This document shows, in pieces, positions 1 through 5,748 of a DNA stretch of 5,748 bases. Origin of the DNA: Pseudomonas sp. PGPPP3 (GTDB taxonomy: Bacteria; Pseudomonadota; Gammaproteobacteria; Pseudomonadales; Pseudomonadaceae). Under the pieces are notes generated by a model that did no database searches, had not been told where the DNA came from, and was given only the letters and a program-made list of their open reading frames with translations. How positions within the stretch are numbered: position 1 is the first letter of the stretch; each line of letters starts with the position of its first letter. Position numbers and translations under genes: made by a program. The DNA lies in assembly GCA_002256055.1 (NCBI GenBank), contig NKIE01000202.1, forward strand, positions 1 to 5,748, read 5' to 3'.

Positions 1-809
1 AGCACCTTCAGCACCCAGCGGTTGAGGTCGGTCACCTCCTCCATGCACACCGAGTGCTCCATCGGGTAGTCGTGCCATTCGGGCGCATGGCCCAGCGTGG
101 TGAGGGCCTCCAGCCCTGCCCGCCCACGCGCCATCGTCACCACACCATCGTTGCGGCCATGGCCCAGGAAGACCGGTGCACCCTGCATGGCCACGCTGCG
201 CTCGGCCGCCGTGCTGGCCGCCATCGGCAGGTAGCCCGACAGCCCTGCCAGCCCGGCCAGGCGCTGCGGGTAGCGCAGCCCGGCCATCAGGGTGATGGCG
301 CAGCCTTGCGAGAAGCCCGCCAGCACGATGCGGTGGGCCGGCACCCCGCGGGCGATCTCCTGGTCGAGCAGGGCATGCACCTGGGCCACTGAAGCACGCA
401 GGCCGGCTGCGGCGTCGCGGCGCTGCAAGGCGGTGCCCAGGATGTCGTACCAGGCCCGCATGGGCTGACCGCCGTTGATGGTGACCGGGCGCACCGGCGC
501 GCGGGGCATCACATACCGAACCGGGCCGACGGCCGACAGGTTGAAGGCGTCGCACATCGGCAGGAAGTCGGTGCCGTCGGCACCCAGGCCGTGCTGCACG
601 ATCAGCGTGGCGCGCGGCTGCTCGGGCCACCAGGCCTGCACGGCAATCTGGTAACCGGCGACCTGAAAGCAGCCCAGGCGCGTCTGCACGCCCAGGCGGT
701 TCAACTGATAGAACGCCTGATAGGCCTGCTGCTCGGCAGTCAGCGGCTGCGCTGCGGCCAAGGGTCGCAGGCTGGCACGCAGGGAATCGGGCTGAACAGG
801 CGCAGACAT
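1..809 (-). CDS. Hybrid alpha/beta-hydrolase, carboxylesterase type (3' end outside window)
   Basis: A serine hydrolase of at least 269 codons, open from an ATG at 809 to the window edge. Residues 73-79 read HGLGADG, the oxyanion-hole motif of the phospholipase/carboxylesterase family. VRPVTINGG lies at 106-114, the nucleophile elbow GFSQG at 165-169 (Ser167), Asp221 lies in GHGRNDG and His252 in YPMEHSV, so the Ser-Asp-His triad is complete. Members of this family usually have HGLGADG near residue 20-25 and total about 220 residues. Here about 70 extra residues precede it, including EQQAYQAFYQLN, TRLGCFQVAGY and WWPEQPRAT. These resemble, from memory, the N-terminus of a different Pseudomonas alpha/beta-hydrolase family that continues as HGYYDHMG. 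The gene therefore looks like an in-frame hybrid, natural or from assembly. A weak GGAAAA ribosome site precedes the ATG by about 5 nt. The likely reaction is hydrolysis of carboxylic esters, probably cytoplasmic because no signal peptide is seen. The substrate is unknown. Confidence 0.85.
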   Translation of the reverse strand, partial: MSAPVQPDSLRASLRPLAAAQPLTAEQQAYQAFYQLNRLGVQTRLGCFQVAGYQIAVQAWWPEQPRATLIVQHGLGADGTDFLPMCDAFNLSAVGPVRYVMPRAPVRPVTINGGQPMRAWYDILGTALQRRDAAAGLRASVAQVHALLDQEIARGVPAHRIVLAGFSQGCAITLMAGLRYPQRLAGLAGLSGYLPMAASTAAERSVAMQGAPVFLGHGRNDGVVTMARGRAGLEALTTLGHAPEWHDYPMEHSVCMEEVTDLNRWVLKV

Positions 810-930
810 AGGCTTTTCCAAACAATGAACCGGACAATCACGGCCGTGGCCGCACGCTTTAACAGTCGGCGATATTCTGCTGTCGCGCGTGCCGTGGCAA
901 GCTACGCCCCTCACTCAAGATAGTCCGTTC
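810..930. promoter_or_regulatory. Divergent intergenic region between esterase and thioredoxin-like gene
   Basis: This 121-bp gap separates two divergently transcribed genes, so it should hold both promoters. I find no convincing -35/-10 pair on either strand; the best -10-like string is TATTCT at 873-878, without a matching -35. A perfect 10-bp palindrome, CACGGCCGTG, sits at 839-848, but such strings are common in GC-rich DNA. The location is supported only by gene orientation. Confidence 0.4.
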
Positions 931-1503
931 ATGCACCTGCCCTCACGCAAGACCCTGCTCGCCTGCACCATCGCCCTGCTCTGGGCTGCCGCCATGGCCG
1001 GCGCCTACTGGTGGTACCAGCTGCGCTATATCCGTGCCTTTAGCGAGCAAACCACCCTGTTTGCCGGTGAGATTCTCCGGCTGCCGGCCGAGCTGGCCGG
1101 CCCCGGACCGATTCGCCTGGTGCACTTCTGGGACCCGGCCTGCCCCTGCAACGTCGGCAACCAGCAGCACCTGAGCCAACTACTGGAGCACTATGGGCCA
1201 CAGGGCGTGCGCTTCTATGCCGTGCAAAAGCCGGGCAGCAGTGGTCATCTGCCACAACCACTGGCAGGCCTGCAGGCGCTCACCGACCTGCCCGGCAGCG
1301 AGCGTCTACCGGCCAGCCCGGCGGTGGCCATCTGGGACCAGCAAGGCCAACTGGCCTACTTCGGCCCCTATAGCGAGGGCGCTACCTGCACCTCAGGCAA
1401 CAGCTTTATCGAACCAATCCTCGAAGCCCTCAGCGCCGGCCGCCCGGTCAGCGCCAGCAACACCCTCGCGGTAGGCTGTTTCTGCGACTGGCAAACGCCC
1501 TAA
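931..1503 (+). CDS. Membrane-anchored thioredoxin-like protein with CPC motif (DUF6436-like)
   Basis: This is a 190-residue protein. One hydrophobic helix at about residues 9-28 is followed by a soluble domain, probably periplasmic. Thioredoxin-fold features are visible: a strand ending HFWDPACPC (65-73), where CPC (Cys71, Cys73) sits at the usual WCGPC position, a possible cis-proline segment SPAVAIW (129-135) and the strand LAYFGPYSEG (131-140 region and just after). Further cysteines occur at 143 (ATCTSG) and at 183 and 185 (CFC near the C-terminus). The likely role is thiol-disulfide exchange at the membrane, inferred from fold and cysteines. The name DUF6436 is from memory. The frame is open upstream to a GTG at 889, but ATG 931 is preferred because it places the helix right after a short basic N-terminus. 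The ribosome site is weak. The gene diverges from the esterase and is followed by a hairpin; it does not appear to be in an operon with the MCP. Confidence 0.85.
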   Translation: MHLPSRKTLLACTIALLWAAAMAGAYWWYQLRYIRAFSEQTTLFAGEILRLPAELAGPGPIRLVHFWDPACPCNVGNQQHLSQLLEHYGPQGVRFYAVQKPGSSGHLPQPLAGLQALTDLPGSERLPASPAVAIWDQQGQLAYFGPYSEGATCTSGNSFIEPILEALSAGRPVSASNTLAVGCFCDWQTP

Positions 1504-1515
1504 GGGCCGACAAGC

Positions 1516-1539
1516 GCATCAAGATTCTTTACTTGATGC
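1516..1539. repeat. Perfect 8-bp hairpin downstream of the thioredoxin-like gene
   Basis: GCATCAAG at 1516-1523 is exactly complementary to CTTGATGC at 1532-1539, with an 8-nt A/T-rich loop. It begins 12 nt after the stop codon of the upstream gene, so it could end that transcript. No T-tract follows on either strand, so it is not a typical intrinsic terminator. It overlaps the candidate FliA promoter, and part of the symmetry may be coincidental with that element. Confidence 0.45.
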
Positions 1540-1545
1540 CGCTAT
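1519..1545 (+). promoter_or_regulatory. Candidate FliA (sigma-28) promoter of the chemoreceptor gene
   Basis: TCAAGATT at 1519-1526, an 11-nt spacer and GCCGCTAT at 1538-1545 match the enteric sigma-28 consensus TAAAGTTT-N11-GCCGATAA at 12 of 16 positions with exact spacing. A TCAAG-type -35 is, as I recall, common at Pseudomonas flagellar-class promoters. The element lies upstream of a chemoreceptor, a typical FliA target, with an implied leader of about 60 nt. It is a pattern match by eye, without scoring. Confidence 0.5.
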
Positions 1546-1598
1546 AGCAGGCACTGGCAACTGAGCTTTACTGACAGTTATTGGCTGCCAAGCACTCC

Positions 1599-1604
1599 AG
1601 AGGA
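1599..1604 (+). promoter_or_regulatory. Ribosome binding site of the chemoreceptor gene
   Basis: AGAGGA lies 7 nt before ATG 1612 but 16 nt before the in-frame ATG at 1621. This spacing favours the first ATG as the start. Confidence 0.7.
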
Positions 1605-1611
1605 TTTATCC

Positions 1612-3120
1612 ATGAGCAGTATGAGCAACACCGACTACAGCCTTGAGGCTCACTACCGCAAAGCCGACCGCATAATGCTCGGCGTGCTCTGGTTAATGCT
1701 CACCTACTCCCTCGGCTTGGCAGCATGGAACGGCACCTGGGGCCAAGCGCTGTTGGTTGGCGGCGGCACCCTGGCATGCATGCAGGCGCTGGCCTTGATG
1801 ATTCCTGCCAGCCGTCTGCTGCGCTGCTTGATCGGCGCCGCCTTCATGGTGCTGGCCGCCCTGCAGATCAACCAAACCGGCGGCATGCTGGAGATGCACT
1901 TCGGCATCTTCGTGCTGCTGGCCTTCTTGGTCTATTACCGCGACTGGCTGCCGATTGTGGTCGCCGCCGCCGTGATTGCCGTGCACCACCTGAGCTTCTT
2001 CGCCTTGCAGCAAGGCAACGGCGGAGTCTTCCTGCTGCCCAACGGCAGCTGGCCGGTGGTGTTCCTGCACGCTTTCTACGTGGTGCTGGAAAGCGCCATT
2101 CTCGTCTACCTGGCCACCCAGACCTACGCCGAGGCGCTGGAGAGCCAGGCGCTGATGCAGACCACCGTGCACCTGACCCAACGCGACGATGCCATCGACC
2201 TGCGCTACCGCAGCCCAAGCACAGGTGATGTGGCCAAGCGCTTCAATCACTTCCTGGTGCTGCTCGACGAGCTGGTCAGCCAGGTGGTGCGCGACACCCG
2301 TGGTCTTGGCGACACCGGCCAGCACCTGGCTGCGGCCACCGACAAGCTGCGCAGCGGCGCCAGCCGCCAGCAGGACGAAACCATTTACATGAGCAGCGCC
2401 ATGCAGCAGATGAGCGGCGCCATCGACGAGGTGGCCCGCCACGCCGACCAGGCGGCTCACGCAGCCCAGGGTGCCAACCGGCAAGCCAGCGAAGGCAGTG
2501 CGGCGGTCAATCACACCCACAGCGAGATCGCCAAGCTGGCGGCGCTGATCGATAACACCGACGGCGAAGTGCAATCGCTGGCCGAGCAGTCGGAGCAGAT
2601 CGGCAAAGTCCTCGAGGTTATCCGCGCCATCGCCGAGCAGACCAACCTGCTGGCCCTCAACGCCGCCATCGAAGCGGCCCGCGCCGGCGACCAGGGCCGC
2701 GGTTTCGCCGTAGTGGCCGACGAGGTGCGCAACCTGGCGCAGAAGACAGCCGCCTCCACAGCGGAAATCCAGGACATCATCGGCCGCCTGCAACAAGGCA
2801 GCCGCCAGGCCGCCAGTGCCATGCAGGAGAGTCGCAGCAGCGTCAATCGCTGCGTCACCGACACCCAGCAGATCGCCCAACTATTCGGCGCCGTGGCCCA
2901 AGAAATCCACGCCATCACCCAGATGAACGAACTGATCGCCGCCGCCACGCACCAACAGGCCGCGGTCAGCGGTGAAGTCAGCCAGCACCTGGGCAGCGTG
3001 CAGCAAGTGGCCGAACAGAACGCCGTCGATGCCCAAGAACTGAACAGCGAAAGTCAGCGCCTCAGCTCACTGGCCCAGCGCCTCGCCAACCTCAGCGCTC
3101 GCTTCCAGGTCAGCGGCTGA
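1612..3120 (+). CDS. Methyl-accepting chemotaxis protein with six-helix membrane sensor region
   Basis: This 502-residue chemoreceptor would signal to CheA/CheW from the inner membrane. Six hydrophobic segments are visible at about residues 21-38, 44-63, 70-86, 95-109, 112-132 and 147-169, with only short loops, so there is no room for a classical periplasmic ligand-binding domain. The membrane part carries histidines in EMHFGIF (His96), AVHHLSFF (His125, His126) and FLHAFY (His153). A HAMP-like stretch follows at about 190-225 ([16 protein letters not shown]). The coiled-coil signalling domain spans about 235-500 and has the conserved hairpin tip at 337-376, including [19 protein letters not shown] and [15 protein letters not shown]. 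The protein ends in FQVSG, so no CheR/CheB-docking pentapeptide is present. Start ATG 1612 is chosen from the ribosome site. No che genes are nearby, so it is an orphan receptor. The stimulus is unknown; a membrane-sensed cue such as redox state, metal or a lipophilic compound is inference. Its last 54 bp overlap the convergent regulator gene. Confidence 0.95.
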   Translation: MSSMSNTDYSLEAHYRKADRIMLGVLWLMLTYSLGLAAWNGTWGQALLVGGGTLACMQALALMIPASRLLRCLIGAAFMVLAALQINQTGGMLEMHFGIFVLLAFLVYYRDWLPIVVAAAVIAVHHLSFFALQQGNGGVFLLPNGSWPVVFLHAFYVVLESAILVYLATQTYAEALESQALMQTTVHLTQRDDAIDLRYRSPSTGDVAKRFNHFLVLLDELVSQVVRDTRGLGDTGQHLAAATDKLRSGASRQQDETIYMSSAMQQMSGAIDEVARHADQAAHAAQGANRQASEGSAAVNHTHSEIAKLAALIDNTDGEVQSLAEQSEQIGKVLEVIRAIAEQTNLLALNAAIEAARAGDQGRGFAVVADEVRNLAQKTAASTAEIQDIIGRLQQGSRQAASAMQESRSSVNRCVTDTQQIAQLFGAVAQEIHAITQMNELIAAATHQQAAVSGEVSQHLGSVQQVAEQNAVDAQELNSESQRLSSLAQRLANLSARFQVSG

Positions 3121-4134
3121 ATGCCGCTGGCGATACTGCTCCGGCGTTTGCCCGTACCAGCGGCGAAAGGCCCGGTAGAACGGTGATAACTCGGCAAAGC
3201 CGCAGGCCCGCGCCACTTCGCGCAGTGGCTCGCCAGCCAGCAACAACTCGCGGCTGCGCAGACGCCGAACCTCTTCACGCAAGCGCCGAAAACCTTGGCC
3301 CTGCTGGGCCAAGGCACGCTGTAAGGCCGCCGCAGAGAAGTCCATGGCCTGCGCACAGGTCGGCAGATCGCACCCCTGCTGCCCCAGACGCAGGCTGATC
3401 TGATAGCGCAACCGGTTGAGCAGTTGGTTCTCCTCTAACCCCGCCAATAACGCCTCGGCATGCCTGCAAAGCAGCTGCTGCAACTCCTGATTGGCAGTGC
3501 GCAGCGGCTGCTCCAGCAAGGCCCTAGGAAAGTACAGCGCATCGTGAGGCTGGCCGAACTGCGGTGTCAGGCCAAACAGCCGGCGGTGCTCGCCAAGCCG
3601 CCGCGGCGGAGTATGGCGAAAGCTCAGAGCGCTGATGCGAAAGCTGCCGTCGGTGAGTGCCGTTAGCTGTTTGCAGAACAGCTGGGCCAGGCATTCCATC
3701 TGCTGACGCAAAGAGCCAATACCCTGATAGTCGATGTCGATCACTAGGCAGGCGCTGTCGCCCTGCTCCTCTAGGCGCGCAGCAAAACCACCGGACAGCA
3801 CATGCTGAAAGCGCACGAATACCTCCAGGGCTTCGCGCAACGTGGCGCTGGCCTGCTGGGCGTAGCCGAGCACATCCATCGGTCGCGGCTGCATCACTTC
3901 GCCCAGGTGCAGGCCAATATCGCTATCGCCAGTCAGGCCGGGCAACGCCTGCCAGAGCACCGGCGCCATGTCGTGCATCAGCCGCGCCTGGGCCGTGCCC
4001 GGTTGCAACGGCATGCCCTGATAGGCCTGACGGTAGACCTGCAACGGGTTCAGGCCAAGGGCCTGCAGGCCCTCATACAACAAGCGCCGCAGCGTGGCGG
4101 AATGGGTCAACGGAAGAAGATTGGCAACGGGCAT
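3067..4134 (-). CDS. AraC-family transcriptional regulator
   Basis: This is a 355-residue regulator. Residues 1 to about 200 match the layout of the arabinose-binding-like effector domain of OruR/ArgR-type AraC proteins, with [13 protein letters not shown] near the start and [12 protein letters not shown] at 70-81. The C-terminal 100 residues hold the two helix-turn-helix motifs of the AraC DNA-binding domain: the first around 255-285, and a second, well-conserved one around 300-335 with [20 protein letters not shown] and then [11 protein letters not shown] 4134 is chosen: the frame extends to a TTG at 4188, but that codon lies inside the inverted repeat and a -35-like hexamer and lacks a ribosome site. 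The site before 4134 is also weak. The gene is divergent from the acylase gene, which is its most likely target, and probably represses or activates through the intervening palindrome. The effector is unknown. The 3' end lies inside the chemoreceptor gene on the opposite strand. Confidence 0.93.
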   Translation of the reverse strand: MPVANLLPLTHSATLRRLLYEGLQALGLNPLQVYRQAYQGMPLQPGTAQARLMHDMAPVLWQALPGLTGDSDIGLHLGEVMQPRPMDVLGYAQQASATLREALEVFVRFQHVLSGGFAARLEEQGDSACLVIDIDYQGIGSLRQQMECLAQLFCKQLTALTDGSFRISALSFRHTPPRRLGEHRRLFGLTPQFGQPHDALYFPRALLEQPLRTANQELQQLLCRHAEALLAGLEENQLLNRLRYQISLRLGQQGCDLPTCAQAMDFSAAALQRALAQQGQGFRRLREEVRRLRSRELLLAGEPLREVARACGFAELSPFYRAFRRWYGQTPEQYRQRHSAADLEASAEVGEALGQ

Positions 4135-4152
4135 GGGCACACCGAAAATAAG

Positions 4153-4187
4153 TGACCGAATAGTTGCCGGCTGCGCACATTCGGTCA
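4153..4187. repeat. Perfect 9-bp inverted repeat, candidate operator
   Basis: TGACCGAAT at 4153-4161 and its exact reverse complement ATTCGGTCA at 4179-4187 are separated by 17 nt, giving a 26-bp centre-to-centre distance, about two and a half helical turns. A further ACCGAA lies at 4141-4146 in the same orientation as the left arm. The repeat sits between the AraC regulator and the divergent acylase gene, so it is a good candidate binding site for that regulator. AraC proteins more often bind direct repeats, so the binder is uncertain. Confidence 0.6.
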
Positions 4188-4188
4188 A
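4160..4188 (-). promoter_or_regulatory. Candidate promoter of the AraC-family gene
   Basis: On the minus strand TTGACC (4188-4183) matches five of six -35 positions. After 17 nt comes AACTAT (4165-4160), only three of six for -10. It would start transcription about 20 nt before ATG 4134 and is covered by both arms of the inverted repeat, which would suit autoregulation. The -10 is weak. Confidence 0.3.
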
Positions 4189-4232
4189 TGCTGCACACGC
4201 CTAAGCAGGGCAAAATGCCGCCACTAATAATA

Positions 4233-4238
4233 AAAGGA
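4233..4238 (+). promoter_or_regulatory. Ribosome binding site of the acylase gene
   Basis: AAAGGA lies 9 nt before ATG 4248 and supports that start. No clear promoter could be placed for this gene in the 113-bp gap. Confidence 0.65.
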
Positions 4239-4247
4239 ACATCGCGG

Positions 4248-5748
4248 ATGAAACGCAGCCTGAAAGTCCTGGTCGTCGCCATTGCCGCCGCCAGTGCTGG
4301 TGCCTGGTGGTACCTCGACAGCAAACAACCGCAGCGCGACGGCGCCGTCGACCTCGCCCACCTGCAGGCGCCAGTCAGCGTGCGTTACGACGAGCGTGGC
4401 GTGCCACACATTCAGGCGCAGAACGAGGCCGACATGTACCGCGCCCTCGGCTACGTGCATGCCCAGGACCGTCTGTTTCAAATGGAGATGATGCGCCGCC
4501 TGGCTCGTGGCGAACTGGCTGCCGTGCTCGGCCCGAAGCTGGTGGATACCGACCGCTTGTTCCGCACGCTAGGCATCCGCGCTCACGCCGACGCTTACGC
4601 GGCGAAGATGGACGCTAACAGCGCACCGAGCAAAGCCCTGGCCGCCTACCTGGATGGCATCAACCAGTACCAGGCCAGTCATCCGGCACCGCTGGAATTC
4701 GACATCCTCGGCATTCCCAAGCGCCCCTTCACCACCGCAGACACCCTCAGCGTCGCGGGCTATATGGCCTACAGCTTTGCCGCGGCCTTCCGTACCGAGC
4801 CGGTGCTGACCTATGTCCGTGACGAGCTGGGCGCCGACTACCTGAAGGCCTTCGACCTCGCCTGGCACCCCGAAGGCGTGCTCAAGCCAAGCCTGGCCGC
4901 CAATGACTGGACGGACCTCAACCGCATCGCTCAGCTCAGCCAGCAAGCCCTGGAAGACGCCGGCCTGCCGCAGTTCGAGGGCAGCAATGCCTGGGCGGTG
5001 TCCGGCAGCCGCACCGCCAGCGGCAAACCGCTGCTGGCCGGCGACCCGCACATCCGCTTTGCCGCGCCGGCAGTGTGGTACGAGGCGCAGCTGTCCTACC
5101 CCGGCTTCGAGCTGTATGGCCACCACCAGGCTCTCAACCCCGTCGCCTCGCTGGGCCACAACCGCGACTTCGGCTGGAGCATCACCATGTTCCAGAACGA
5201 CGATCTCGACCTGATCGCCGAGAAGCTCAACCCGGATAACCCCAATCAGGTCTGGTACCAGGGCCAGTGGGTCGAGCTGCAAAGCCGCGCCGAGCAGATT
5301 GAGGTCAAAGGTGGCGAGCCGGTCAGCCTGACACTGCGCCGCTCACCGCACGGCCCGATCATCAATGACGCCCTGGGCACCACGGCCGGCAAGACACCGA
5401 TCGCCATGTGGTGGGCCTTCCTGGAAACCGAGAACCCGATTCTCGACGCCTTCTACCAGCTCAACCGCGCCGACACCCTGAGCAAAGCCCGGGCAGCCGC
5501 CGAGAAAATCCAGGCGCCTGGCCTCAACGTGGTCTGGGCCAATGCCAAGGGTGATATTGGCTGGTGGGCCGCCGCGCAACTGCCGCTGCGTCCGGCCGGC
5601 GTTAACCCGAACTTTATCCTCGACGGCAGCAGCAGCGAGGCGGACAAGCCTGGCTTCGTACCGTTCAGCGCCAACCCCCAGGAAGAGACCCCAACCCGCG
5701 GCTATATCGTCTCGGCCCACCACCAGCCCGTACCGGCCAGCGGCATCG
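4248..5748 (+). CDS. Penicillin acylase-family Ntn hydrolase, HacB-like acyl-homoserine lactone acylase (3' end outside window)
   Basis: The first 500 codons of a periplasmic amidohydrolase; family members usually have about 780-850 residues, so the C-terminal part lies beyond the window. Residues 1-20 form a signal peptide or anchor (basic MKR, then a hydrophobic stretch). The alpha-chain part has PVSVRYDERGVPHI (42-55) and ALGYVHAQDRLFQMEM (66-81), hallmarks of this family. The autoprocessing site is at Gly245-Ser246 in FEGSNAWAV. Ser246 would become the N-terminal nucleophile of the beta chain, with a spacer peptide of roughly 220-245 removed. Beta-chain motifs include LLAGDPHI (262-269), LGHNRDFGWS (302-311), SPHGPI (366-371) and GLNVVWANAKGDIGWW (425-440). 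The enzyme cleaves an acyl-amide bond, for example in acyl-homoserine lactones, releasing a fatty acid. It looks closest, from memory, to PA0305 (HacB) of Pseudomonas aeruginosa rather than to PvdQ or QuiP. Substrate choice cannot be read from the sequence. The gene diverges from the AraC regulator, its probable controller. Confidence 0.93.
   Translation, partial: MKRSLKVLVVAIAAASAGAWWYLDSKQPQRDGAVDLAHLQAPVSVRYDERGVPHIQAQNEADMYRALGYVHAQDRLFQMEMMRRLARGELAAVLGPKLVDTDRLFRTLGIRAHADAYAAKMDANSAPSKALAAYLDGINQYQASHPAPLEFDILGIPKRPFTTADTLSVAGYMAYSFAAAFRTEPVLTYVRDELGADYLKAFDLAWHPEGVLKPSLAANDWTDLNRIAQLSQQALEDAGLPQFEGSNAWAVSGSRTASGKPLLAGDPHIRFAAPAVWYEAQLSYPGFELYGHHQALNPVASLGHNRDFGWSITMFQNDDLDLIAEKLNPDNPNQVWYQGQWVELQSRAEQIEVKGGEPVSLTLRRSPHGPIINDALGTTAGKTPIAMWWAFLETENPILDAFYQLNRADTLSKARAAAEKIQAPGLNVVWANAKGDIGWWAAAQLPLRPAGVNPNFILDGSSSEADKPGFVPFSANPQEETPTRGYIVSAHHQPVPASGI

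Noticed and set aside
54..392. Plus-strand open frame over the esterase
   Set aside because: It is the antisense shadow of the esterase, which carries the complete catalytic triad in the opposite frame.
889..930. GTG 889 as the start of the thioredoxin-like gene
   Set aside because: It would add 14 polar residues before the membrane helix and has no ribosome site. ATG 931 gives the usual short basic N-terminus.
1555..1566. CTGGCA...GC in the MCP leader as a sigma-54 promoter
   Set aside because: The GG and GC dinucleotides are 9 bp apart, whereas sigma-54 promoters need 12.
1581..1591. TTGGCTGCCAA short palindrome in the MCP leader
   Set aside because: The arms are only 5 bp and the string has no clear partner or known operator match, so it is not distinguishable from chance.
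1693..2880. Long open frame (395 codons) on the minus strand opposite the chemoreceptor
   Set aside because: Its product is a low-complexity mix of Gly, Ala, His and Gln typical of the antisense frame of GC-rich DNA. The plus-strand frame encodes an unmistakable MCP.
4135..4188. TTG 4188 as the start of the AraC regulator
   Set aside because: The extra 18 residues are translated from the palindrome and promoter-like DNA, with no ribosome site upstream of the TTG.
4225..4231. TAATAAT as a -10 box for the acylase
   Set aside because: There is no -35-like hexamer at 16-18 bp upstream, and the start point would fall on the ribosome binding site.
4569..5282. Minus-strand open frame (237 codons) opposite the acylase
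   Set aside because: It lies wholly within a well-conserved acylase coding region, has no recognisable motif and is explained by codon bias.

Overview
The window looks like chromosomal DNA from a gamma-proteobacterium of the Pseudomonas type. This rests on GC-rich codon use, on an AraC regulator divergent from a HacB-like acylase, and on the style of the membrane-anchored CPC-motif protein and the chemoreceptor. No RNA genes, insertion sequences, CRISPR arrays or phage genes are visible. The genus is inferred from remembered protein families, not from a database search.

Layout. Bases 1-809 (minus strand) hold a serine esterase whose 3' end lies beyond the window. Its first ~70 residues look like one alpha/beta-hydrolase family and the rest like another (carboxylesterase type 2), so it is either a natural in-frame hybrid or an assembly chimera. 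A 121-bp divergent gap follows. Bases 931-1503 (plus) encode a small membrane-anchored thioredoxin-like protein with a CPC motif. A 108-bp gap holds a perfect hairpin and a FliA (sigma-28)-like promoter, then a good ribosome binding site. Bases 1612-3120 (plus) encode a six-helix chemoreceptor (MCP) with no obvious periplasmic sensor domain.

The MCP converges on, and overlaps by 54 bp, an AraC-family regulator (4134-3067, minus). The 113-bp gap between this regulator and the next gene carries a perfect 9-bp inverted repeat with a 17-nt spacer, a plausible operator. From 4248 to the window end (plus) runs a penicillin-acylase-family Ntn hydrolase (N-terminal nucleophile, autoprocessed). It resembles the acyl-homoserine-lactone acylase HacB of Pseudomonas aeruginosa and its 3' part is missing.

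Functional reading. The strongest unit is the AraC regulator, palindrome and divergent acylase, which suggests controlled expression of a periplasmic enzyme that cleaves N-acyl amides, possibly quorum-sensing signals. The MCP appears to be an orphan receptor driven by the flagellar sigma factor. The two genes on the left share a divergent promoter region, but no functional link between them can be shown. No wholly new system is evident; the items most worth following are the hybrid esterase and the palindrome.
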